A stretch of 64,000 nucleotides of DNA from Alphaproteobacteria bacterium MarineAlpha11_Bin1 (GCA_002937455.1 PTJZ01000004.1:1-64000), one strand, 5' to 3'; shown: positions 27,976-38,362, numbered from the stretch's first letter. The notes: a model not told the origin generated them from the sequence alone. Program-made: numbers and translations.

Positions 27976-28611
27976 GTGATTGATAACGACAAGAAAGAGG
28001 AGACGCTAGATCCAGCGTCCGAAGAGACGGAATTGCAAGCCGAAACTGGCGAGGAGGCTGGCAAAGATACAGATGGATCGGAGGGTGACGCGGATGACGG
28101 CGAAGTTGAAACCGAAGAAACAGTACTTGAGCAAGAAAATGCAGATCTAAAAGACAAACTCCTACGCTCGCTTGCAGACATGGAGAATCTCAGGCGCCGT
28201 TCACAAAAAGACCGCGAAGATGCGCTTAAGTATAGCGCCACAAACTTTGCACGCGATATTCTATCAGTCGCCGACAACCTCAGGCGAGCGATCGAGTCCA
28301 TCCCAGAAGAGGGCGACCCCGATGGTGTGGCGCTTGCTGGATTTATCGAGGGTATCGATCTTACAGAGAGGGAACTGTTATCGACATTAGACCGACATGG
28401 CATCCGGAAAATCGAACCTACTGGTGAAAAATTCGATCCACAATTCCATGAGGCAATGTTCGAAATTCCAACCTCAGAAGCCGAAAACGGTATCGTAATG
28501 CAGGTGGTCGAAGTCGGTTATGTGATCCACGATCGTTTGTTGCGCCCAGCACGCGTCGGCATCGCTAAGGCAGAGATTGGGAACAGTAACGAGCCGAGTG
28601 ACGATGAATAG
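27976..28611 (+). CDS. grpE: Nucleotide exchange factor GrpE
   Basis: Exchange factor for DnaK. 211 residues with a very acidic N-terminal tail (about 60 residues of Glu/Asp), a long coiled-coil region starting EQENADLKDKLLRSLADMENLRRRSQKDRED, and the C-terminal beta domain with GYVIHDRLLRPARVGIA. GTG start. Cotranscribed with hrcA. Confidence 0.97.
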   Translation: MIDNDKKEETLDPASEETELQAETGEEAGKDTDGSEGDADDGEVETEETVLEQENADLKDKLLRSLADMENLRRRSQKDREDALKYSATNFARDILSVADNLRRAIESIPEEGDPDGVALAGFIEGIDLTERELLSTLDRHGIRKIEPTGEKFDPQFHEAMFEIPTSEAENGIVMQVVEVGYVIHDRLLRPARVGIAKAEIGNSNEPSDDE

Positions 28612-28930
28612 CCACTCCTCAACGACATTATGAGAGCTATCGGAAAGGCTGTCCTCCTCCGAACTTCGAAACTGACCGTGAAATTTATTCATGCTGTAGA
28701 TAACAGTCCCAATCAAATTCCCACGAATCTGCTTCCGTTTGATCTTTGAACCGACTGATCTGAGCAAAAAGTGCAAATTCATGCGCAATTTCCGCCTCTT
28801 ACCCTATTGTAAGAGGACGACTGGCTACCTATATAAATTTCACTCTTAGCGAGTTGTCAAAAACCTTGGGGGACTTTCTTAGATGCCGTTTGGGTCTGGG
28901 GGATTCTGCTGAAAAGTGAGGCGTAAGACC
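28612..28930. other. Leader region of dnaK with perfect hairpin and candidate promoter
   Basis: 319 bases without a gene. CCTCTTAC (28795-28802), CCTATT loop, GTAAGAGG (28809-28816) is a perfect 8-bp hairpin without a T run. TTGTAA (28807-28812), 17 bases, TATATA (28830-28835) is a plausible sigma-70 promoter that overlaps the hairpin's right arm; CCTATAT (28828-28834) also fits the alphaproteobacterial RpoH -10 but no CTTG lies at the right distance. No CIRCE. Confidence 0.45.
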
Positions 28931-30898
28931 ATGGGAAAAGCAATCGGTATTGATCTTGGCACGACAAACTCCTGCGTAGCAGTTATGGAGGGGTCTGACG
29001 CGCGCGTGATTGAAAATTCGGAGGGCGCGCGAACAACGCCGTCGATGGTAGCGTTCGGGGAAGACGAACGGCTCGTGGGGCAGGCTGCGAAGCGCCAAGC
29101 CGTCACTAACCCGGAAAATACCCTTTTTGCTATAAAGCGCCTGATCGGCCGCTCCTATGATGACCCGACAACAAAGAAAGATGAGGATCTTGTTCCCTAT
29201 AAAATTGTGAAAGCGGACAACGGTGACGCGTGGTTAGAAGCCGATGGCAACAATTATTCGCCGAGCCAAGTGTCGGCATTCATTTTGCAGAAAATGAAGG
29301 AAACCGCGGAATCACATTTAGGCGAAGAAGTAACAGAGGCTGTTATTACCGTACCGGCTTATTTCAACGACTCCCAACGCCAAGCAACGAAGGACGCAGG
29401 CAAGATTGCTGGTCTCGACGTTCTCCGAATCATCAACGAGCCGACAGCGGCAGCACTAGCCTACGGCCTAGAAAAAAACGAAACCGGCACTATCGCTGTC
29501 TACGATCTTGGAGGTGGCACGTTCGACGTCTCCGTCCTTGAAATCGGTGATGGCGTATTCGAGGTTAAATCTACTAACGGAGACACCTTCCTCGGTGGCG
29601 AAGATTTTGATGCCCGGATCATGGAATACTTGGCGGACGAGTTTAAGAAGGAAAACGCCATTGACCTTCGTGAGGACAAGTTGGCGTTGCAGAGACTGAA
29701 AGAATCGGCAGAGAAAGCAAAGATCGAACTTTCATCATCAGCACAGACTGAAGTCAACCTTCCATTTATTACGGCCGATCAAGCCGGGCCAAAGCACCTC
29801 AACATTAAGCTGACCCGCGCGAAGCTAGAAGCGTTAGTAGACAATCTTGTCGAACGCACCATAGGTCCATGCAAAGCTGCGCTAAAAGACGCCGGACTAT
29901 CCGCAGGTGAAATCGACGAAGTAATTTTGGTCGGCGGAATGACCCGAATGCCAAAGGTGATAGAAACTGTAAAAAACTTCTTCGGGCGCGACCCGCATCG
30001 TGGGGTTAATCCAGACGAAGTCGTGGCGATTGGCGCTGCCATTCAAGCCGGGGTGCTCAAGGGTGACGTCAAAGACGTGCTACTACTCGATGTCACGCCC
30101 CTGTCTCTGGGCATTGAAACGCTTGGCGGCGTTTTTACGCGCCTGATCGACCGCAATACTACGATTCCAACGAAAAAGAGTCAGACCTTCTCAACCGCTG
30201 AAGACGGCCAGAATGCGGTAACCATTCGCGTCTTCCAAGGCGAGCGTGAAATGGCATCTGATAACAAGCTGCTTGGCCAATTTGATTTAGTTGGTATTCC
30301 GCCGGCGCAGCGTGGCGTACCTCAGATTGAGGTGACATTCGATATAGATGCAAACGGTATCGTTAATGTCAGCGCCAAGGACAAAGCGACTAATAAAGAA
30401 CAGACTATTCGCATCCAAGCATCAGGGGGTCTGTCAGATGACGATATCGAAAATATGGTCAAAGATGCCGAAGCCAACTCAGAGGCCGATAAAAAACGCC
30501 GCGAATCTGTTGAGGCGAGAAACAATGCGGATGGTCTGATATATACAACCGAGAAAACCATGGCCGAACACGGCGAAACCTTGTCCGACGAAGACAAATC
30601 GGCGATAGAATCCGCCATTTCCGACCTAAGAGAAGCCATCAAGCCGGAAGATGCCAACCCCGAAACTATCATTGCCAAAACTGAGGCACTAGCAGAAGCT
30701 GCACAAAAGCTCGGCGAAGCACTCTACAAAGCACAGGAAGAGGCTGCGGCAGATGGTGACCAGGCAGCAGCAGACATGGGCGATTCAGGTGGCAGCGAAC
30801 CGGGAACGGCCGGGGGCGGGGCTGGGACTGATGACGCTACTGTAGTAGACGCCGACTTCGAAGAGGTGGACGACGATCCCAAGGACAAATCGGCCTGA
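28931..30898 (+). CDS. dnaK: Chaperone DnaK (Hsp70)
   Basis: Hsp70 chaperone, 655 residues. ATPase domain: [33 protein letters not shown] and [10 protein letters not shown]; substrate domain follows with [17 protein letters not shown] at the linker; acidic tail ends EEVDDD plus a few residues. The frame opens at 28916, but ATG 28931 matches the family. dnaJ follows 83 bases later and grpE lies upstream. Confidence 0.98.
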   Translation: MGKAIGIDLGTTNSCVAVMEGSDARVIENSEGARTTPSMVAFGEDERLVGQAAKRQAVTNPENTLFAIKRLIGRSYDDPTTKKDEDLVPYKIVKADNGDAWLEADGNNYSPSQVSAFILQKMKETAESHLGEEVTEAVITVPAYFNDSQRQATKDAGKIAGLDVLRIINEPTAAALAYGLEKNETGTIAVYDLGGGTFDVSVLEIGDGVFEVKSTNGDTFLGGEDFDARIMEYLADEFKKENAIDLREDKLALQRLKESAEKAKIELSSSAQTEVNLPFITADQAGPKHLNIKLTRAKLEALVDNLVERTIGPCKAALKDAGLSAGEIDEVILVGGMTRMPKVIETVKNFFGRDPHRGVNPDEVVAIGAAIQAGVLKGDVKDVLLLDVTPLSLGIETLGGVFTRLIDRNTTIPTKKSQTFSTAEDGQNAVTIRVFQGEREMASDNKLLGQFDLVGIPPAQRGVPQIEVTFDIDANGIVNVSAKDKATNKEQTIRIQASGGLSDDDIENMVKDAEANSEADKKRRESVEARNNADGLIYTTEKTMAEHGETLSDEDKSAIESAISDLREAIKPEDANPETIIAKTEALAEAAQKLGEALYKAQEEAAADGDQAAADMGDSGGSEPGTAGGGAGTDDATVVDADFEEVDDDPKDKSA

Positions 30899-30981
30899 CA
30901 AGCTAAGCGTGGGTAACGTCCGGTATACCGTCTTGGAACACCCATTTTCCTGGGCGGAGACCTAAGAGGAGCGCTTGAGTC

Positions 30982-32145
30982 ATGGCGAAACAGGATTACT
31001 ACGAAACCCTTGGGGTGGATCGCAGTGCAAATGAACAAGGACTGAAAAGCGCCTATCGCAAGCTCGCTATGAAATTTCATCCAGATCGAAATCCCGACGA
31101 TGCGGCGGCAGAGGCGAAATTTAAGGAAGTCAGCGAAGCCTATGATGTCCTCAAAGACGCCGAGAAGCGCGCGGCTTATGACCAGTTCGGGCATGCCGCT
31201 TTCGAAGGTGGTGGCGCAGGTGCCGGTGGGGGCGGCTTTGATTTTGGCGGTGGTGGCGGTTTTGCAGACATTTTTGATGAAATGTTCGGCGACTTCGTTG
31301 GTGGAGGGCGCGGACAAGCGGGAGGCCGGGGGCGCACCGGCGCCTCACGCGGCTCTGACCTCCGCTACAACATGCAAATTAGCATGGAAGACGCATTCAA
31401 AGGACGTGAAACTCAGATTCGCGTCCAAACGGCCGTCACTTGCGACGAGTGCAACGGTTCTGGGGCAGCTAAAGGATCCCAACCGACCGTTTGTGGTACT
31501 TGCAAAGGCCGCGGCAAGGTCCGTGCCCAGCAGGGCTTTTTCACCGTTGAACGAACCTGCCCCACATGTAATGGGGCGGGGCAGGTAATCGCGGACCCGT
31601 GCCATAACTGCAGTGGGGCCGGTCGCGTACAAAAAGAAAAAACTCTGAAGGTCACCATTCCCGCGGGCGTTGAGGACGGTACGCGTATCCGTCTAGCTGG
31701 AGAAGGTGAGGCCGGTGTTCAGGGGGGCGGTGCTGGCGATCTATATATATTTATTGCTGTAGCGCCGCACAAATTATTCCGGCGGGAGGAGGCTGACTTA
31801 CATATCCAAGTACCGATTCCAATGGCGACTGCAGCCCTTGGCGGATCAATTGAAGTTCCTACCATCGAAGGAAAACGTGCCAAAGTCACGATTCCAAAAG
31901 GCGCGCAATCAAGCCACCAGTTCCGGCTTCGCAATAAGGGCATGTCGGTCTTGCGGAGTCAGTCACGTGGTGACATGTATATCGATGTTGTGGTCGAGAC
32001 ACCCGTCAATTTATCTAAACGTCAGGAAGAATTGCTACGCGAATTTCAAGGAGAAAAACCCGCTAAGGGCCAGAGTACGACTAGCCCTGAGTCCGAAGGT
32101 TTCTTTTCTCGAGTAAAAGAGCTCTGGGATGATCTGACGGATTAA
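30982..32145 (+). CDS. dnaJ: Chaperone DnaJ (Hsp40)
   Basis: DnaK co-chaperone, 387 residues, type I. The J domain has the HPD motif in [10 protein letters not shown] (about 33-35), followed by a Gly-rich segment with repeated GGG, four CxxCxGxG zinc-finger motifs ([32 protein letters not shown]) and the C-terminal substrate domains. ATG start with AAGAGGAG upstream. Probably in one transcript with dnaK. Confidence 0.98.
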   Translation: MAKQDYYETLGVDRSANEQGLKSAYRKLAMKFHPDRNPDDAAAEAKFKEVSEAYDVLKDAEKRAAYDQFGHAAFEGGGAGAGGGGFDFGGGGGFADIFDEMFGDFVGGGRGQAGGRGRTGASRGSDLRYNMQISMEDAFKGRETQIRVQTAVTCDECNGSGAAKGSQPTVCGTCKGRGKVRAQQGFFTVERTCPTCNGAGQVIADPCHNCSGAGRVQKEKTLKVTIPAGVEDGTRIRLAGEGEAGVQGGGAGDLYIFIAVAPHKLFRREEADLHIQVPIPMATAALGGSIEVPTIEGKRAKVTIPKGAQSSHQFRLRNKGMSVLRSQSRGDMYIDVVVETPVNLSKRQEELLREFQGEKPAKGQSTTSPESEGFFSRVKELWDDLTD

Positions 32146-32251
32146 CTTCCTAGCTGCTGATCGCGCAGAAGAACCAATAATTTTCCCATCTTTTCGGAAT
32201 ATTTTAACGCCCCTATACCCACAACCCGCGATCCGGCGGTATTATTAGATT

Positions 32252-32695
32252 CTAGTATGTCATGCAGGCAGCATTAAGAATGCCGCCAGCGAGCGAAGTC
32301 GACCCCAGCCATATACCGCTCGCCATCTCCCCCTTCTTAATGCGTTCAGAAATACTGGGCATCGGCAACCGTGCCAAAAAATAAATCACGATCTGCACCG
32401 CCAAAGCAATCAACCCCCAAAGAGCGCAATCAATCAAGCTGACGGAACCGGCGATCGCATTCGCTAGTGGGACGCAAAAGCCGATGAGGCTGCCCGAAAA
32501 CGCTGTCGCAGCTGCAAGATTGTTTTGCCGGATCAGGGCGATTTCGGGGTGCGGTGTCACCCATATGTAAATAATGATATAGGCCAAGGTCAGACCAATC
32601 GCAGTTCCGAGGTACGCAAGAAACAACGGTAGACCCTCTGTAGACAATATTATCATTTCCATAATCGTCTTCCCCACGATTCTATTTCCATCCAT
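32252..32695 (-). CDS. DUF350 family membrane protein
   Basis: A 147-residue protein with four hydrophobic segments (about 20-44, 64-82, 88-108, 125-145) and paired DUF350 features such as LIGFCVPLANAI and GIWLGSTSLAGGILNAACM. Members include YjfL; function unknown. An internal ATG at residue 12 is an alternative start. Single gene, divergent from dapB. Confidence 0.78.
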   Translation of the reverse strand: MDGNRIVGKTIMEMIILSTEGLPLFLAYLGTAIGLTLAYIIIYIWVTPHPEIALIRQNNLAAATAFSGSLIGFCVPLANAIAGSVSLIDCALWGLIALAVQIVIYFLARLPMPSISERIKKGEMASGIWLGSTSLAGGILNAACMTY

Positions 32696-32826
32696 TATGC
32701 CTCAACGATAGCGTTAAACCGTTGCGCCCGATAGGGTGCAACCACGAATTGCCAAGCTACCTCTTGCGCTTTTTAACATTTCCTCTTAACGACCACGAAA
32801 GATAAAAGAAGGATGGAACCAGCATT

Positions 32827-33639
32827 ATGGCCGACATGAAAATTGGAATAATTGGCGCCGGCGGCCGTATGGGCCAAGCCTGTATTCGGCAAGTTACGGA
32901 AACCGATGGCTGTATAATTACGGCAGCCTCTGACATTTCCGGATCATCTCTAATCGGCGGTGACGCCGGGGAAGCCGCTGGTGTAGGTGCACTCGGTATT
33001 GCGATAACAGACGATGCTTCAGAGGTCATCGCAGCCGCCGATGCTATAATTGAATTTACCTTGCCAGAGCCAACGGTGGAGCACGTAGCTATGACATCTA
33101 ATGCTGGCGTAGCCCATATTATTGGCACAACTGGCACAACCGTAGAGCAAGAAGAAATTCTGAAAGAAGCTGGCGAGAAAACCGTGATTATGCACGCGCC
33201 AAATATGAGCCTAGCCGTCAACCTTCTATTCGCCCTAACCAAGCAGGTAGCCAAGGTTCTTGATGAAGATTTCGACATCGAGATTTTTGAAATGCACCAC
33301 AAGCATAAAGTTGACGCCCCTTCTGGTACCGCCGTTGCGATGGGGCGCGCGGCAGCAATTGGGCGCGGCGTAAATATCGAAGACGTGGCAAAGTGGTCGC
33401 GAGAAGGCATCACTGGCGAGAGAACCCGCGGTGATATTGGTTTCGCGGCCTTGCGAGGCGGTAATGTAGTTGGCGACCACACCGTCACTTTTGCGGCCGA
33501 CGACGAGCGTCTCGAAATAAGCCACAAAGCCCAATCACGCCAAATATTTGCACGTGGCGCCGTGCATGCAGCATTATGGTCCGCAGGACAAAATCCCGGT
33601 TTCTACACGATGTTTGACGTATTGGGGATTGATTATTAG
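32827..33639 (+). CDS. dapB: 4-hydroxy-tetrahydrodipicolinate reductase
   Basis: Reduces the DapA product with NAD(P)H in the lysine and diaminopimelate pathway. 270 residues: IGIIGAGGRMGQACI (nucleotide site), GTTGTTVEQE, APNMSLAVNLLF and the catalytic EMHHKHKVDAPSGTA (about 155-169). Convergent with the DUF2244 gene. The antisense strand has a long open frame that is not a gene. Confidence 0.97.
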   Translation: MADMKIGIIGAGGRMGQACIRQVTETDGCIITAASDISGSSLIGGDAGEAAGVGALGIAITDDASEVIAAADAIIEFTLPEPTVEHVAMTSNAGVAHIIGTTGTTVEQEEILKEAGEKTVIMHAPNMSLAVNLLFALTKQVAKVLDEDFDIEIFEMHHKHKVDAPSGTAVAMGRAAAIGRGVNIEDVAKWSREGITGERTRGDIGFAALRGGNVVGDHTVTFAADDERLEISHKAQSRQIFARGAVHAALWSAGQNPGFYTMFDVLGIDY

Positions 33640-33678
33640 CTAGGTTTGCCCAATCAATGGCGTTAGCTACTGGCGCGC

Positions 33679-34215
33679 CTAGTCCAGCTTGCTAAGACGT
33701 TCGGGTTGACGCAGCTTTTTCAGTTGCTCCTGTAACGCTCGAGCAACCTCTTCCCGTTCCCTGGGCGTTAGAAACGATCCGATTTCCAGATATTTTCCGT
33801 GGCTTCCCAACACCAGCTGCGTATCGTGATTAACGGGAAGGTCGATGGTAATTTTCAGCCAGTAAGGATCAAATTTCCACCGCTGGACTTTCCCCGATGG
33901 GCTGATGCGCGCCACCAGTAAATACTCGCGCGTCAACTTAATGGTCTCATACGCGCGAGCCGCGCGGTAATTTGCCTTGAATGCGAAGTAAATCAGCACT
34001 GCGTCAAGTGAAAGGAACCCGAGGACTGGCCATGCCCCAGCCAACACAAACATCGCACCGGTCACGAAGCTAACCAGCGCGATAGTAAGCATTAGTAACC
34101 TGAAACCCCTCATTTCTAAGCTAGCATTGGGTTTCAGAGTTGCTTCGAAAAGATAGTGCCTTTTTTTTATGGAACCCCGGCTTTCTACCGGCGCAATAAA
34201 CGCTGTTTCTGACAT
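33679..34215 (-). CDS. DUF2244 membrane protein
   Basis: A 178-residue protein with two adjacent hydrophobic segments (about 42-64 and 66-83), then a soluble domain with LTREYLLVARISPSGKVQRWKFDPYWLKI and LVLGSHGKYLEIGSFLTPRERE. The pattern is DUF2244, widely found in alphaproteobacteria, function unknown. It is divergent from nth, as seen in related genomes. Confidence 0.85.
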   Translation of the reverse strand: MSETAFIAPVESRGSIKKRHYLFEATLKPNASLEMRGFRLLMLTIALVSFVTGAMFVLAGAWPVLGFLSLDAVLIYFAFKANYRAARAYETIKLTREYLLVARISPSGKVQRWKFDPYWLKITIDLPVNHDTQLVLGSHGKYLEIGSFLTPREREEVARALQEQLKKLRQPERLSKLD

Positions 34216-34340
34216 TTTGCGATAATATGAAAAACTGATCAGGTGTCTAGATACACTGAGACCAGTGAACTACGAAAGTTCTTGGGCCTTTTACTAATCC
34301 AGCACTTTCCCGTTACGCTTGACACCGGTAAAACTCATTC

Positions 34341-34988
34341 ATGCGCGCCACCATGCCCATGAAAGACGTTGACGAATTCTTCGCCCGATTATCGGCCACC
34401 GACCCGGAACCTAGGGGTGAACTTAACTACGTTAACGATTTTACTCTCACCGTTGCTGTGGTTCTATCGGCCCAAGCAACCGATGCTGGTGTCAATAAAG
34501 CAACCAAGAATCTTTTCAAGACGGCCGACACGCCAGAAAAAATGCTGTCATTAGGAGAAGCTCAGGTGCGGGAACACATCAAAAGTATCGGGCTTTACCG
34601 TAACAAGGCAAAGAACATCATCGCTCTCAGCGAAATGTTAATCGCGGATTTCAGCGGCAAGATTCCCCGGACCAGAGACGAGCTTACAAAACTTCCCGGC
34701 GTAGGCCGGAAGACCGCCAACGTAGTACTAAATATCGCGTTCGGCCAACCAACCATGGCAGTGGATACGCACATATTTCGACTTGGCAACCGGACCGGTA
34801 TGGCGCCGGGTAAAAATGTTGTTCAGGTAGAGGATAAGCTAATTAAACGAATTCCCCCGCAATGGATGCAGAATGCCCATCACTGGCTAATTCTTCATGG
34901 CCGATACATATGTAAGGCACGGAAGCCCGAGTGCTGGAACTGCATCGTTTGGGACCTTTGTCGTTTCAAAGGTAAGTCGGAGAAATAG
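34341..34988 (+). CDS. nth: Endonuclease III (base excision repair glycosylase/AP lyase)
   Basis: Removes oxidised pyrimidines from DNA. 215 residues; the helix-hairpin-helix LPGVGRKTANVV carries catalytic Lys124, VDTHIFRL carries catalytic Asp142, and the four Cys of the [4Fe-4S] loop are 191, 198, 201 and 207 (CX6CX2CX5C). An internal ATG near residue 5 or 7 is also possible. Followed closely by a histidine phosphatase. Confidence 0.97.
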   Translation: MRATMPMKDVDEFFARLSATDPEPRGELNYVNDFTLTVAVVLSAQATDAGVNKATKNLFKTADTPEKMLSLGEAQVREHIKSIGLYRNKAKNIIALSEMLIADFSGKIPRTRDELTKLPGVGRKTANVVLNIAFGQPTMAVDTHIFRLGNRTGMAPGKNVVQVEDKLIKRIPPQWMQNAHHWLILHGRYICKARKPECWNCIVWDLCRFKGKSEK

Positions 34989-34992
34989 ACTC

Positions 34993-35535
34993 ATGTATCT
35001 CGCTCGCCATGGTCAGACTATTTTTAACGTGGTTTTTGGCACTACCAAGCGTGATCCTGGCGTTCAGGACCCGCCATTAACCGAGAAAGGACACGCCCAA
35101 GCCCACGAATTGGCTAGGCATTTTGCAGAGCTGGAGATAGACCGCGTAATTTCGAGCCCCTACACTCGGGCACTGCAAACCGCGCATGAGGTTGCCAACA
35201 GGCTAGATGTGCCGATCACGATTGATGCCAACGCGCGGGAGCGCTCAGCCTATGCCTGTGACGTTGGAACCGAAACACCGGTCCTGGCAAATGCATGGCC
35301 TCATCTGGATTTCTCCCACCTACCCAAAATCTGGTGGGACCAGGAGGAGGAACCCCTTGGTGTATTCCACGAGCGTTGCACCACATTCCGGAAAACAGTT
35401 GCCTGCGCAGTAAATTGGGACCGGATCGCAGTGATCACACACTGGGGCGTTATCCGGTCACTAACAGGCCGAAGCGTCGGAAATGCCGAGTTGTTGCGAT
35501 GTGATCCGCGGGACCATCACCTACCCCTCGACTGA
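34993..35535 (+). CDS. Histidine phosphatase family protein
   Basis: A 180-residue phosphoglycerate-mutase-like phosphatase. The catalytic RHG is at residues 5-7 (MYLARHGQT), then SSPYTRALQTAHEVA and the second catalytic His in AVITHWGVIRSL. Substrate unknown. The frame is open inside nth, but the ATG 5 bases after the nth stop fits the family start. Confidence 0.88.
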   Translation: MYLARHGQTIFNVVFGTTKRDPGVQDPPLTEKGHAQAHELARHFAELEIDRVISSPYTRALQTAHEVANRLDVPITIDANARERSAYACDVGTETPVLANAWPHLDFSHLPKIWWDQEEEPLGVFHERCTTFRKTVACAVNWDRIAVITHWGVIRSLTGRSVGNAELLRCDPRDHHLPLD

Positions 35536-35647
35536 ACCAATCTTAAACCATTTGTTTGCGCCATAGCTTTTTTAAATACAAACAGAGCCAATTGCCCCCC
35601 GCTCCCATCCGTGATAGCCACAGGCACTATAATTATTGGAGTGACTA

Positions 35648-36151
35648 ATGTCCGACGATCCCGACATGCAGACCGATAATGCCACCAATATCAGCGGCGC
35701 CGACACCAGCGAAGACGCTGGCCCATTCCTGATCATCGCGCAGTACATAAAGGATCTCTCTTTCGAGAACCCCCGCGGTATGGAGGCTCTTTCGGCCATT
35801 CAGCAAAACCCGGATGTAAGCGTTGACGTTAGAACCAACGCACAGCCCCTCGGTGAAGACGGCCTCTTCGAAGTATCGGTTTTCATCCGCGCGGAAGCTA
35901 CGCTCGAAGACGTACCAGTATTTATCGTCGAATTAACGTATTCAGGTATAGTTCAAGTGTCTGGCGTGCAAGAAGAAGAGGTTAAGCCAATTGTCCTAAT
36001 CGAAGGGCCACGACACCTATTCCCGTTCGCCCGTGCCATCGTTTCCAACGCCGTTAGAGACGGTGGTTTCCCGCCGTTGATGATTAACCCGATCGACTTT
36101 TCAGCGTTATTTATCGAACAGCACGTGGATTCTGATGGCTCGGATATCTAA
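35648..36151 (+). CDS. secB: Protein-export chaperone SecB
   Basis: Tetrameric chaperone that delivers preproteins to SecA. 167 residues with FLIIAQYIKDLSFENPRG, the strand ELTYSGIVQV and LIEGPRHLFPFARAIVSNAVRDGGFPPLMINPIDF, all SecB signatures; acidic N-terminal tail. Convergent with dnaQ, with 12 bases between stops. secB next to dnaQ is a common alphaproteobacterial arrangement. Confidence 0.96.
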   Translation: MSDDPDMQTDNATNISGADTSEDAGPFLIIAQYIKDLSFENPRGMEALSAIQQNPDVSVDVRTNAQPLGEDGLFEVSVFIRAEATLEDVPVFIVELTYSGIVQVSGVQEEEVKPIVLIEGPRHLFPFARAIVSNAVRDGGFPPLMINPIDFSALFIEQHVDSDGSDI

Positions 36152-36163
36152 GACGAAGCCGCC

Positions 36164-36877
36164 CTATTCACCTGCATCAACGACTTGGAACCATAGAGAA
36201 TTCTCTAAACTGGAAACAAATGTCTCATGGGCGGCAATCTCGTCCGCTGTGGGTGAGTGCGGCCGCGGGGGCGAAATGTTAGATCCCGAAATAATATCAG
36301 CCGGCGCCGGGCTATCATTTGCTGACATCGCAACAGACTCTACAGAAGCAAGGCCGAGGTCTGGTTGCCGCCCACCTCGTAATTCTAGATATACCTCTGC
36401 CAACAGCTCCGCATCAAGTAGAGCGCCATGCTTGGTACGCGATGAATTATCAACAGCGAAACGACGACACAGCGCATCAAGGGAGGCTGGGGCTCCGGGG
36501 AACCGGCGGCGAGATATCGCCACCGTGTCAACAGTCCTGCTCATCGGTAAGACCGGTCGGTTCAAGCGGCGTAACTCCGAGTTAAGAAAATCGATATCAA
36601 ATTTAGCATTATGAATAACGAGAGGATCGCTAGCGATAAAATTCAGGAAGTCGTCGACCACCTTGGCAAAGACAGGAAAATCACCCAAGAATTCTTCACT
36701 GAGTCCGTGAACGGCTAAAGCTCCGGCGGGCATATCACGTTCGGGGTTTATGTACTGATGATAAGTCTTGCCGGTTGGGATGTGATTAAAAACCTCAATG
36801 CAACCGATCTCAACCAACCTGTCACCATTCAAAGGATCTAATCCTGTAGTTTCAGTATCTAGGATTAGCTCTCTCAT
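36164..36877 (-). CDS. dnaQ: DNA polymerase III epsilon subunit (proofreading 3'-5' exonuclease)
   Basis: 237 residues, DEDDh exonuclease: ELILDTETTGLDP (motif I), VIHNAKFDIDFLNSEL (motif II) and HGALLDAELLAEVYLEL (motif III with the His and Asp). The region after about residue 180 is the Ala/Pro-rich tail that binds the polymerase. The frame opens further upstream at 36916 but ATG 36877 has AGGAG, and overlaps the coaE end by 26 bases. Last gene of the ppsR-maf-aroE-coaE-dnaQ operon. Confidence 0.95.
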   Translation of the reverse strand: MRELILDTETTGLDPLNGDRLVEIGCIEVFNHIPTGKTYHQYINPERDMPAGALAVHGLSEEFLGDFPVFAKVVDDFLNFIASDPLVIHNAKFDIDFLNSELRRLNRPVLPMSRTVDTVAISRRRFPGAPASLDALCRRFAVDNSSRTKHGALLDAELLAEVYLELRGGRQPDLGLASVESVAMSANDSPAPADIISGSNISPPRPHSPTADEIAAHETFVSSLENSLWFQVVDAGE

Positions 36878-37526
36878 GCATGCTCCTGCGTTTAACTTTA
36901 CGTTCGACATAAACATTGGGCGGCCAGTGGCGGGCCGCTTCTTTTCTCATCAGTTTTGCAATCCGTAAAAGATGGCGCAAGGTCTCAGCGCGGCCGCGGC
37001 CACTGGGTACAACAAAATCAGCCCTTCTCCGTTTAACGGCGTCAGGAATCTGCCGCGCCTTGATATCATCGAACTTTTCTCGAGTCATGCCAGGCCGAGC
37101 GAGTACCCGCGCCTCCTGAATAGACGCCGGTGCCGATACTACGATCGACGCATCGCACCGGACGTCAAGCCCCACTTCAAACAGAAGGGGTATATCGAGA
37201 ACCGCAAGCCCCACTCGCCGGGCTCCACAGCGTTTAAGAAACCAATCCTGCCTCTGGCGGACTAGTGGATGGATGATACATTCAAGTTTCTCTATCGCTG
37301 CGGAATCCCCAAAAACACGGTCGCCCAGAGCATGCCGATCGACCACTCCGTCTATTACCACGTCGGGAAATGCCACCTCGATCGATTTCACCGCTGAGCC
37401 ACCCTTGCCAAGAACAGTGTGAACGGCCATATCAGAATCGTAGACTGGTATGTTCATCCGCCGGAACATCGAAGCCGCGGTCGATTTGCCCATCCCGATT
37501 GAGCCGGTCAATCCGACGATAATCAC
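36852..37526 (-). CDS. coaE: Dephospho-CoA kinase
   Basis: Final step of coenzyme A synthesis. 224 residues: IIVGLTGSIGMGKSTAASMF (P-loop), YDSDMAVH, HPLVRQRQDWF, LDIPLLFEVGLD and RQIPDAVKRRRADFVV. Its start overlaps the aroE stop by 4 bases. The C-terminal 20 residues are basic and extend over the dnaQ start. Confidence 0.96.
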   Translation of the reverse strand: MIIVGLTGSIGMGKSTAASMFRRMNIPVYDSDMAVHTVLGKGGSAVKSIEVAFPDVVIDGVVDRHALGDRVFGDSAAIEKLECIIHPLVRQRQDWFLKRCGARRVGLAVLDIPLLFEVGLDVRCDASIVVSAPASIQEARVLARPGMTREKFDDIKARQIPDAVKRRRADFVVPSGRGRAETLRHLLRIAKLMRKEAARHWPPNVYVERKVKRRSMHERANPRY

Positions 37527-38362
37527 AGCGCCGCCAGTACGTGGTCACGTAGGGATCTATCAACCTCGGGATCCACACCAAACCACTCACGGAATCCGGG
37601 CCGGGCTTGGTGCAGAAGCATGCCAAGCCCGCCAACCACAACGTTTCCGCGAGCGCGGGCCGCGGCCAGCAGGGGCGTCTCTATTGGGTCGTAGACAATA
37701 TCGCAAACAGACGCATCGGAAGGCAACGCACCAAGCGGAAGATCAAGTGGCGGTTGCCCTGTCATGCCAAGTGTCGTCGTATTGACCAACAGGACAGCAC
37801 CATCAAGCGCTTCGGCGCGCATTTCCCATGAGACCCCCTCGATCGGCATCCCAAATTCAGACTTTAATGCTTGCACCCGTTCTGACGTTCGGTTGGTGAC
37901 CCGAATTTCCGGGACGCCCGCATCCTTCAGCCCGGCAACAATGGATCTAGCCCCCCCGCCAGCACCGATTACCACAACGGGCCCCATATCGCCCCGCCAA
38001 GTCGGGCAGGTTTCTCGTAGGGACTCAAAAAAGCCATAGGCGTCGGTATTGGTTCCGTGGAGTTTACCATCGCGCACCACTATGGTGTTAACCGCTTTAA
38101 GCTTTTTCGCCCAGAGATCGACCTCGTCCATAACCCTGAATGCGACTTCCTTATACGGAACTGTGACATTCATACCGGCGAGTCCTAATGATGGGATTAG
38201 TCGTAAGGCTTCCGCGGCGCCACTGGGGTCCATCGCAAACGGCACGTAAACACCGTCAATTCCGTACTTTTGTAGCCAGTAATTATGTATCCTTGGCGAT
38301 TGGGTGTGGCTAATCGGCCAGCCAGCAACCCCGGCCACAACAGCGGCACCTGTAAAGCTCAT
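37523..38362 (-). CDS. aroE: Shikimate dehydrogenase
   Basis: NADPH-dependent reduction of 3-dehydroshikimate. 279 residues: GWPISHTQSPRIHNYWL (shikimate site), GMNVTVPYKE with catalytic Lys, NTDAYGFFESL and the nucleotide motif VIGAGGGARSIVAGL. Four-base overlaps on both sides place it in the operon with maf and coaE. Confidence 0.96.
   Translation of the reverse strand: MSFTGAAVVAGVAGWPISHTQSPRIHNYWLQKYGIDGVYVPFAMDPSGAAEALRLIPSLGLAGMNVTVPYKEVAFRVMDEVDLWAKKLKAVNTIVVRDGKLHGTNTDAYGFFESLRETCPTWRGDMGPVVVIGAGGGARSIVAGLKDAGVPEIRVTNRTSERVQALKSEFGMPIEGVSWEMRAEALDGAVLLVNTTTLGMTGQPPLDLPLGALPSDASVCDIVYDPIETPLLAAARARGNVVVGGLGMLLHQARPGFREWFGVDPEVDRSLRDHVLAAL

Noticed and set aside
28841..28856. CACTC / GAGTT partial match to CIRCE near dnaK
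   Set aside because: Arms too short and spacing wrong for CIRCE (9-base arms, 9-base spacer).
32757..33527. 256-residue open frame on the minus strand
   Set aside because: Antisense to dapB, Ser/Pro/Ala-rich composition typical of a shadow frame.
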